Shown here: positions 30,074 through 35,756 of the stretch, piece by piece | Layout: each line of letters starts with the position of its first letter | Numbering within the stretch: the stretch's first letter is position 1 | NCBI GenBank assembly: GCA_002763115.1 | Contig: PFCW01000015.1 | Location: 11,334-47,089 of the forward strand | Origin: Candidatus Pacearchaeota archaeon CG10_big_fil_rev_8_21_14_0_10_31_59 | GTDB taxonomy: Archaea > Nanobdellota > Nanobdellia > Pacearchaeales > CG1-02-31-27 | DNA length: 35,756 nucleotides | Direction of reading: 5' to 3' | Translations under genes and position numbers: made by a program | Notes under the pieces: model-generated | What the model was told of the DNA's origin: nothing | Seen by the model: the letters and a program-made list of their open reading frames with translations, nothing else | The model's database searches: none

Positions 30074-31597
30074 TCATTGATTTATATCTATAACTTTTCT
30101 TGTTGGTTCTGAAGGAATATCTCCAACTAATACTTTATATTCGCCATCTTGCCAACCATCCCCCAACCATAATTTTCTATCGTTCCAGAATCTGTCATTA
30201 ACTTCATATACTAAAGTTAAAGATCTTGAAGAAGCATATGTGACACTAAAATCTGAAAAGTTTGGTTTGTTAACACCCAAATATCTATAAACGTCATCAT
30301 TTGTATCACTAATTCTTTCTAAACCATCACTAGAATTGAAACTTGAATAAATATAAACAGAATTCTTAGAAACTTCTGCTTCATTTTCTATTGCTAAAAA
30401 ATCCATGCTAACCACCATATAGGTTCTGTTATCTAAATCACTCCATCGACTTCTTAACAAAATAACATCATCCCCATATCTTTCTGTTAGTTCATTACTA
30501 GTTAAAGCTTCAGTGCATTTTACAGTATCGCTATGATTCACCAGATATACATTTCTCACGAAATCTAATTTAACGTATCTAAATGAACCAGGGTTACATG
30601 CTAAATTAGAGCTAAATCTATAATAACCTCTATCTTCTAATTCTTCTAATCTTTCTTCAAGTCTTGAATCTTCTTTATCTTGTGCACTAATTACAACTCT
30701 TGTTTCTTGATGAGATTCAGTTCTCTGACTTACATAAACATCTCCTGAAGAGGAAGATTGGGATCCTCTTTTATAGATGCTGATATCTCTTCCAACTTCA
30801 GAATAGGGTAATAAAGTGATATCATGATAGCCACAATAATCAGCAAAATTACTCCATTTTTCCAATGAATCTAAAACAGCTGGATTGCTAATATTCATTT
30901 GATCAACATAATCATCAACTTCTTGATAAGCTGTTGTAACAAGATCGATGAAAATATCTCTCGTATATTCTTCTGGTCTTAAAAATTTTAGCCGTATGTT
31001 CATAAGATATTGACTATCTGGTAAATTATAATAAAACTTTACTTTACCAACTTCGTTATTAGAACCATAAAACAATTGATCATCTACATTACAACTGGCA
31101 GATATCCAATATATAAACGAGTCGTATAAGTCTGATCGATCTTTATGTTTTTGAATCCTCTCGCTATCTGTTAAGCCACTAGTAAGACCCAAGTCCACCG
31201 CTCTAGGACTCCAGATATTATGAAATCCTCCGGTTCTCCAAGTAGTATGAGCATAACATTTTCTATCTTCTTCAATTCTTAGATTATCTATTTCTAATGC
31301 TATAAATTTAGAAAAATCTTCAATATATCCTCTTGAAAAACCAGTTGCTTCTTGAATAGCTGAGGGAATATAAAATTTAATATTGTCCACTTCACTGAAT
31401 GGAGATCCATATCCTTCTAAAACTAATTCATTAAATACCTCTTTTTCTTCAGTCTTTTCTTCTAAAGTTGTATCCACGCTCTGACCTCTAGAAGGTTCTC
31501 CATCGTAATTCCTTCCAGAACCACATGATATTCCTAAACCAGCTGCTATCAAACCAACAGCCAAAATTCCGTATGAAAATAAATTTCTTGACATCAT
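30074..31597 (-). CDS. Predicted lipoprotein or surface protein of unknown function
   Basis: MMSRNLFSYGILAVGLIAAGLGISCGSG is a signal peptide with a lipobox-like end (ISC, C25) followed by Gly/Ser/Asp/Glu-rich linker sequence, as in lipoproteins. The mature part is acidic, with Asp/Tyr/Ser-rich beta-prone segments (VKFYYNLPDSQYLMNIRLKFL; RYVKLDFVRNVYLVNHSD; LTLVYEVNDRFW), a long charged helix (SAQDKEDSRLEERLEELEDRGYYRF) and a few cysteines. I recognise no domain. Processing by the LspA encoded at 25225-25665 is a reasonable inference. Its end abuts the convergent Trm9-like gene with no gap. Two ATGs are adjacent at the start. Confidence 0.68.
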   Translation of the reverse strand: MMSRNLFSYGILAVGLIAAGLGISCGSGRNYDGEPSRGQSVDTTLEEKTEEKEVFNELVLEGYGSPFSEVDNIKFYIPSAIQEATGFSRGYIEDFSKFIALEIDNLRIEEDRKCYAHTTWRTGGFHNIWSPRAVDLGLTSGLTDSERIQKHKDRSDLYDSFIYWISASCNVDDQLFYGSNNEVGKVKFYYNLPDSQYLMNIRLKFLRPEEYTRDIFIDLVTTAYQEVDDYVDQMNISNPAVLDSLEKWSNFADYCGYHDITLLPYSEVGRDISIYKRGSQSSSSGDVYVSQRTESHQETRVVISAQDKEDSRLEERLEELEDRGYYRFSSNLACNPGSFRYVKLDFVRNVYLVNHSDTVKCTEALTSNELTERYGDDVILLRSRWSDLDNRTYMVVSMDFLAIENEAEVSKNSVYIYSSFNSSDGLERISDTNDDVYRYLGVNKPNFSDFSVTYASSRSLTLVYEVNDRFWNDRKLWLGDGWQDGEYKVLVGDIPSEPTRKVIDINQ

Positions 31598-31641
31598 TAT
31601 TCAAAAATTTTAGACTTTTTAAATTTTATTATACTAAAATA

Positions 31642-32154
31642 CTATTTTTCTTTTTTTTCTATTCTTACCATATCAAAAAGATTGCTTACTTTGCTTTCCA
31701 GAATTTCTCCGTTGTCAGCATCTACTTTTAATTTGAGCATATTAAAATTATTCAGCATTACCGTTACAATCCATAAGTTTTTATTTTCGTAATTATGCAA
31801 TACAGCAATAATTTTGTTTATTTTCCTGTCTACAACTTTTTTCTCCAATTCTTCATTCATCATAATTTCTATTTTATCAAAATCACATTCTATCCCGTCA
31901 ATAAATTCCAATGGATTTCTTTTGTTTTCAATAATTATCTGGTCTTCAATTCTCAGGAAAATTTCATTTGAAATTGTAAAAGTAGCTATCTTATTTTTGT
32001 GTAGCATAAAAAAGTCAATCTGCCTTGTTTCAATTTTAGCTTCGTTATCTTTTACAAAAAAGCATCCTGACAAAAAAGCATCAGGATTTTCCTGTTTAAA
32101 CAAATTAAACTCAGAACTTTCCTTTAATTTTTTATAATCTTCTGAAAATTTCAT
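31642..32154 (-). CDS. Hypothetical protein with PepSY-like C-terminus
   Basis: I do not recognise this 170-residue soluble protein overall. The C-terminal part, NLWIVTVMLNNFNMLKLKVDADNGEILES in pieces, has the strand-turn pattern of PepSY-like domains (L-K-V-D-A-x-x-G-E-I-L). The first half is alpha/beta with an acidic character (FIDGIECDFDKIEIMMNEELEKK). Its ATG overlaps the stop of the dph6-like gene by 4 bp (ATGA), so the two are co-translated. It is probably functionally linked to that gene, but its role is unknown. Confidence 0.68.
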   Translation of the reverse strand: MKFSEDYKKLKESSEFNLFKQENPDAFLSGCFFVKDNEAKIETRQIDFFMLHKNKIATFTISNEIFLRIEDQIIIENKRNPLEFIDGIECDFDKIEIMMNEELEKKVVDRKINKIIAVLHNYENKNLWIVTVMLNNFNMLKLKVDADNGEILESKVSNLFDMVRIEKKEK

Positions 32155-32831
32155 TTTTTCTCCAATTTCATTTTTTTGATTTCAAAGACTCCGGTGTAAT
32201 TTTCGTACTTTATTTGTGAATTTATAACTTTCAGCTTCTTTTTAAACATTGGCATGTCCAAAACAAAAGTTTCAATCTCACCACCCTCGCCAGCAGGATT
32301 TATTCTGAACTTCTTTTGTAACTCTGCTAGCTCTTTAATCGCCTTTTCATCTATTTCCCTGCCAAGCCACTCTTTTCCAAAGGGATAGGCAAAAACTCCA
32401 ACAATTATAGCTTTAAAATTATTTTTTAATAAATCCTTTAGAACATCAATCTGGTCTTTCTGCCATAATGGATTGATGCATTTCAAATTTAGCTTTTCCG
32501 ATATATTTTTAATTCGCGAATATTGATAATTAGAAGCAACAGCTCCGGTTACAACACCTTCAATCTTATATTTTTTAACTGCAGTCTGTATTGCTTTTTC
32601 CAGATCAGCCAATTCCTTTTCCTTTTCACCTTTAGTTTTTTGAATTAATATAGGCAATCCAAGAGCTTTGGATTGTTTTTTCACTAAAGAAATATTAGGG
32701 GTATGAAACATATAACTTTCTTTATTCTCGGAAAAAATTGAAATTAAACAAACAATTTCATTTTCCATTTTAGCTTTGTAAAGAGCTAAGATAGAATCTT
32801 TTCCCCCTGAAAATAAAACTGCGAGTTTCAT
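32151..32831 (-). CDS. dph6: Diphthine-ammonia ligase-like PP-loop ATPase (Dph6 family)
   Basis: Dph6 amidates diphthine on elongation factor 2 with ATP and ammonia to complete diphthamide. The PP-loop VLFSGGKDSILALYKA is at residues 4-19, VVTGAVASNYQYSRIKNI near 93, INPLWQKD near 119, and AYPFGKEWLGREID near 145, followed by NPAGEGGEIETFVLDMP, all family features. The track's start at 32846 is a TTG; the ATG at 32831 is about 25 nt after CTTTTTAAAA (plus-strand notation), a TATA box. It gives 226 residues. No other diphthamide gene is in the window, and EF2 modification in DPANN is patchy, so substrate assignment is not certain. Confidence 0.85.
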   Translation of the reverse strand: MKLAVLFSGGKDSILALYKAKMENEIVCLISIFSENKESYMFHTPNISLVKKQSKALGLPILIQKTKGEKEKELADLEKAIQTAVKKYKIEGVVTGAVASNYQYSRIKNISEKLNLKCINPLWQKDQIDVLKDLLKNNFKAIIVGVFAYPFGKEWLGREIDEKAIKELAELQKKFRINPAGEGGEIETFVLDMPMFKKKLKVINSQIKYENYTGVFEIKKMKLEKK

Positions 32832-32851
32832 GTTTATTTTATACAAGAGAA

Positions 32852-32861
32852 CTTTTTAAAA
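32852..32861 (-). promoter_or_regulatory. TATA box of dph6-like gene
   Basis: On the minus strand TTTTAAAAAG is centred about 25 nt before the ATG at 32831, within the last bases before the small gene at 32862-33032. It supports a leaderless start. Confidence 0.5.
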
Positions 32862-33032
32862 TTAAGGTATAAAACTATTCATATAATTGTTTATATAACA
32901 ACAAAAATCGCATAATGGTTTATAAAAAAAATGGTATGCAATATAACTTATACTTAAAATACTAAATACAGCAAACGGAATCCAGATAATGTTTGGAGTT
33001 TCTTTCTTAACTCTATATTCTAATTTTTCCAT
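32862..33032 (-). CDS. Small membrane protein, 56 residues
   Basis: Below the ORF-track limit. Reading ATG at 33032 to TAA at 32862 gives MEKLEYRVKKETPN, then a hydrophobic helix (IIWIPFAVFSILSISYIAYHF) and a Cys-rich end (LCDFCCYINN). A basic N-terminus before the helix suggests an inner-side start. It begins 6 bp after the stop of the 33039-33314 gene and is preceded by GAGGT, a spaced SD-like sequence, so co-transcription is likely. The CxxCC cluster could bind metal. Function unknown. Confidence 0.5.
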   Translation of the reverse strand: MEKLEYRVKKETPNIIWIPFAVFSILSISYIAYHFFYKPLCDFCCYINNYMNSFIP

Positions 33033-33038
33033 TTTAAA

Positions 33039-33314
33039 TTATAACCTCGGTTGAGTTAGCTCGTAAATTTCAGAAGGAGAAATATTTCCACCATAACCTA
33101 CCCATGACGGAAATGGAGTCGAAATTAATGGAATCACTGAAACTTTGTTTTCTATACCACTCGTTTTTTTAGATTCATTAATTTCAGTACGCATTTTGAA
33201 AGTAGTAGAATATTCTTTCATTTCAATTATAATTTTATACAAAAATTCTTTTATCGAATTCCAAAAAGAACTTCCCTTTACAGGTCTACGATTTAAATCA
33301 TTATATTCTGGCAT
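33039..33314 (-). CDS. Small hypothetical protein
   Basis: I do not recognise this 91-residue soluble protein. It starts with a basic segment (NRRPVKGSSFWNSIKEFLYKIIIEMKEY), followed by a polar stretch (RTEINESKKTSGIENK) and a Pro/Gly/Ser-rich tail (LISTPFPSWVGYGGNISPSE) that is probably extended. It heads a unit with the 56-residue membrane protein. TTTATATAAAAT about 30 nt upstream serves as its TATA box. The gene is divergent from the 33430 gene. Confidence 0.6.
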   Translation of the reverse strand: MPEYNDLNRRPVKGSSFWNSIKEFLYKIIIEMKEYSTTFKMRTEINESKKTSGIENKVSVIPLISTPFPSWVGYGGNISPSEIYELTQPRL

Positions 33315-33384
33315 TTTAATTTGATAAGACCTTATTTTATATAAATCTTTCCTGTCTAAAGATTTTTAAAACTACTTTTTAATA

Positions 33385-33409
33385 GTAACAAATGGAAAGA
33401 TTTATAAAC
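33385..33409 (+). promoter_or_regulatory. AGTAACAAA-type promoter of the 33430 gene
   Basis: AATAGTAACAAATGG is followed by AAAGATTTATAAAC, the same order of motif and TATA box as at 16897 and 18037. It is 20-25 nt before the ATG at 33430. Confidence 0.55.
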
Positions 33410-33429
33410 ACTATATATTTTAATTGGCT

Positions 33430-33840
33430 ATGGCAAATAAAAAATTAGAACCTGAAAATACAAGATTAGAACAATTAATTACTCAACTATCAACTATGGA
33501 AGTAACTTTAACTGGTTTAGAGAAATCTTCACTCATACCTTTGGATAAATGGGACTATTTTATGCTTAATAATCCTCTAGACCTCCATGATAAAAAATAT
33601 AATCTTATGGAACAAGCCTATAATTTAGTTTCAGATAATACTAGATTTATTTATACACCTATGGGGGTAGAGATTGCTTATGCAACCAGAACATCTTTAG
33701 AGATTGTATCTAAAACTCGTTATGGATTTCGCTTTCTTGATCCAATACCAGATGAACAAGATGTAGGTTTAAATCAATTAGCTTGCCAAATCGAACAAAT
33801 AAATTATAGACTGGAAATACAAAAAAATAAAAAATCTTAA
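33430..33840 (+). CDS. Hypothetical helical protein
   Basis: I do not recognise this 136-residue soluble protein. It is mostly helical (NTRLEQLITQLSTMEVTLTGLEKS; LMEQAYNLVSD; LACQIEQINYRLEIQKNKKS), with a central alpha/beta stretch (TRFIYTPMGVEIAYATRTSLEIVSK). The track's start at 33424 is TTG; the ATG at 33430 (MANKKLEPEN) fits the promoter better, though the TTG cannot be excluded. Its stop overlaps the convergent thrS stop by 4 bp. The AGTAACAA-type promoter groups it with other unknown genes. Confidence 0.65.
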   Translation: MANKKLEPENTRLEQLITQLSTMEVTLTGLEKSSLIPLDKWDYFMLNNPLDLHDKKYNLMEQAYNLVSDNTRFIYTPMGVEIAYATRTSLEIVSKTRYGFRFLDPIPDEQDVGLNQLACQIEQINYRLEIQKNKKS

Positions 33841-35720
33841 ACAAATCTCACTCGTTTGCTTAAATAGAAATTAACAGGCAATGGCCTGAATGGCATATTG
33901 TTTGTTTCGCTTTTTATTTTCTCGATGAATCTTTTAACAGAAAATTTTTCTATCTTTCCAGTTTGTCTTACTCTTACTGGCAAGTCCTTGGATTTCATCT
34001 CATTTTCTCCGATAACAATCAAATAAGGAACCCATTCCTTTTCAGATTCAAATATCTTTTTCTGGACATGCAAATTTCTGTCATCTAAATCAACTCTTAT
34101 ATTGTTAGCTTCCAATTCCCTGGCTATTCTTTCAGCTTGTTTTAAATGTTTACTGCTTACAGGTGCAACTCTTACCTGGATTGGCTCCAACCACAAAGGC
34201 AATGAAGGTTTTTTATTTTTTAATTCTTCAAATCTTGCCTGTTCCAGCAAAGAAAACATGACTCTTTCTATAGCTCCAGTCGGGGATAAATGTAAAATTA
34301 GTGGTCTTTTCTTCTGACTTTTTTCATCAATATATGAGATATCATATCGTTCCGCATTCTCAACATCAATCTGGTCTGTGTTCAATGCTGTTGCCTTGTT
34401 TAATTCATCAACAAAATTGAATTCGTATTTTAATATAAAATAGAAAAATCTGTCATCCCACATTTCAACCAAAGCCGGCTTTTTCCATAACTTCATCATC
34501 TCTTCGATTAAATCTTTGTTTTTATCGTAAAATTCTTTTGTGAACCTCACAGCTAATTCTAATTTTGACAAATCGACACCGATTTCTTTTAACATTTTCA
34601 TAGCCAATTTAAATCTTATTAAAAATTCTTTTTTTGCCTGTTCCAAATCAAGACAAAAACAATGACAATCAGGCATTGTAAAAGCTCTCAATCTTCTCAG
34701 ACCAGATAATTCCCCACGTTGCTCGACTCTGAAACTGTATCTTGTCAGCTCAAATAATTTTATCGGAAAATCCTTGTAACTTAATTGCGCGTCATGAGCC
34801 ATTAAAAATTGTCCGAAACAAGCTGCAAATCTCAAGAAAGCATTTTTGTTTGGAGTCTCAACTTTGTATTGTCTTGCGGGAAATCTGTGCAGATAGTTTT
34901 TCAGCGAAGGATGTTCAAAATCATACATAATCGGGGTTTCAACTTCCAAAGCACCGTATTTCTGCATTTCTTTTATAACATACTCCTCAATTAATGCTTT
35001 AATCATTCTTCCTTTTGGATAATATCTTAAATTACCGGGGTCAGAACCAGGTTCATGGTCAACCAATTCCAGTTTTTTCATATATCTTATATGAGCCGGT
35101 TCCTTTTCAGCAGCTCTTACTTTCTTCATCTCGTAATGTGCGAATTTTTCCAGATTTTCCGAAAATTTAAAACCAACAACCTTGTCTTTTTCTAATTTAA
35201 TATCATGTAGTTTCCCTTTTTCATCAATAACTTTCCAGTATGACTGGGCTTTTTTTTCAGCCTTTAATGCCTCAGAAACATCCTTGCTTTCTGCTCCTTC
35301 TTTTTCTTCTTTAATTTCTCTTGACAATTCAGCCAGCGGATGTCCCTTGACATGAATCTCAAATTCCTTGTACCAGCCGAATGGAGCTCTGACAACATTA
35401 TAATTATCTTTTTTGAGCAATTGTTCGGCATCTTTCATTATTTTTAATGCCAAATCCGGCTTTGCTAAATTAGAGCTTAAATGTGCATAAGGGTAAAGAA
35501 CAATATTTTTTGTCTTGACTTGTTCTATTATTTCTTCAATATTTTTTACAAGATTTTTTGAAGAATTTTCATTATCTGTAACTTCAACAGCGATGAAAAC
35601 AACAAGACATTCTCTCGATTCAATAAAATCTTTTATCTCCTTTATTTCTTCAGGTTGATTTATCGCTTTTTTTATTGCCCTGAATTTTATATAGTCTGAA
35701 TGCAGACTTAATATCTTCAT
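33837..35720 (-). CDS. thrS: Threonyl-tRNA synthetase, archaeal type
   Basis: ThrRS charges tRNA-Thr. The N-terminal archaeal editing domain (about residues 1-140, D-aminoacyl-tRNA deacylase-like, LYPYAHLSSNLAKP, APFGWYKEFEIHVKGHPLAELSR) removes mischarged serine. The class II core follows: the GRMIKALIEEYVIKEMQKYGALEVETP region (motif 1), FAACFGQFLMAHD (zinc Cys), YSFRVEQRGELSGLRRLRAF (motif 2), DCHCFC (zinc His), LHLSPTGAIERVMFSLLEQ (motif 3 with zinc His). The anticodon-binding domain (PIQVRVAPVSSKH, VPYLIVIGENEMKSKDLPVR) ends the chain. The length, 627 residues, is normal. TTTTATAAAT about 25 nt before the ATG supports a leaderless start. Confidence 0.96.
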   Translation of the reverse strand: MKILSLHSDYIKFRAIKKAINQPEEIKEIKDFIESRECLVVFIAVEVTDNENSSKNLVKNIEEIIEQVKTKNIVLYPYAHLSSNLAKPDLALKIMKDAEQLLKKDNYNVVRAPFGWYKEFEIHVKGHPLAELSREIKEEKEGAESKDVSEALKAEKKAQSYWKVIDEKGKLHDIKLEKDKVVGFKFSENLEKFAHYEMKKVRAAEKEPAHIRYMKKLELVDHEPGSDPGNLRYYPKGRMIKALIEEYVIKEMQKYGALEVETPIMYDFEHPSLKNYLHRFPARQYKVETPNKNAFLRFAACFGQFLMAHDAQLSYKDFPIKLFELTRYSFRVEQRGELSGLRRLRAFTMPDCHCFCLDLEQAKKEFLIRFKLAMKMLKEIGVDLSKLELAVRFTKEFYDKNKDLIEEMMKLWKKPALVEMWDDRFFYFILKYEFNFVDELNKATALNTDQIDVENAERYDISYIDEKSQKKRPLILHLSPTGAIERVMFSLLEQARFEELKNKKPSLPLWLEPIQVRVAPVSSKHLKQAERIARELEANNIRVDLDDRNLHVQKKIFESEKEWVPYLIVIGENEMKSKDLPVRVRQTGKIEKFSVKRFIEKIKSETNNMPFRPLPVNFYLSKRVRFV

Positions 35721-35756
35721 ACTCTAAAAAGACATATAATATTTATAAAATTATCT

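Noticed and set aside
1-35756. CRISPR array, IS element, integrase or att site
   Set aside because: No regularly spaced direct repeats, no transposase-like ORF and no terminal inverted repeats were found; the 28-bp duplicate is a promoter, not a mobile-element end.

Overview
The window is a compact, AT-rich stretch of an archaeal chromosome. Archaeal markers are a group II chaperonin (thermosome), an archaeal DnaG-type primase, ribosomal proteins eL33 (L35Ae) and uL16/L10e, an archaeal-type GluRS with an N-terminal helical domain, a ThrRS with the archaeal N-terminal editing domain, Elp3 and a Dph6-like ligase. Small gene size, several shortened proteins, bacterial-type MnmA and LspA, and many lineage-specific hypotheticals suggest a DPANN archaeon of the Pacearchaeota/Woesearchaeota kind; that placement is inference. 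Most genes have a TATA box (TTTAAA or TTTATAAA type) about 25-30 nt before the start codon, so leaderless transcription appears to be the norm. I used this to correct several starts in the ORF track.

Layout. 1-232: regulatory DNA for a gene leaving the left edge. 233-3462 (minus): a caspase/CHAT-like envelope protein, endonuclease IV and DnaG. 3639-6673: a hypothetical, a CBS-zinc ribbon protein divergent from the thermosome, and tRNA-Val(TAC). 6815-8091: small and membrane proteins, one with a RelE/HigB-like tail. 8181-9852: mnmA, dut and tRNA-Gly(GCC). 9853-10050: a hairpin-dense intergenic region. 10051-16547: a hypothetical, a large nucleotidyltransferase-helical fusion, an exported protein, eL33, L10e and PEP synthase. 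16552-19124: lineage-specific hypotheticals, two behind a shared promoter type. 19141-20770: a second nucleotidyltransferase paralogous to the first, and NDK. 24842-20771 (minus): a three-gene operon ending in a large TIM-barrel protein. 24900-27105: a coiled-coil protein, lspA and a shortened gltX. 27106-32154: a hypothetical, divergent elp3/trm9-like genes, a lipoprotein-like gene and a PepSY-like gene. 32151-35720: dph6-like, two small genes, one hypothetical and thrS.

Functional themes. MnmA, Elp3 and a Trm9-like methyltransferase together could build mcm5s2U34 in tRNA. LspA occurs with two proteins that have lipobox-like cysteines. GluRS, ThrRS, both ribosomal proteins, both tRNAs and the Dph6-like protein serve translation. 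I see no IS element, CRISPR array, integrase or rRNA. The strongest candidates for something undescribed are a promoter/operator family (28 bp identical at two distant loci) in front of unknown genes, the three-gene TIM-barrel operon, the caspase-like protein, and tRNA promoters placed as if tRNAs start at their mature 5' end.
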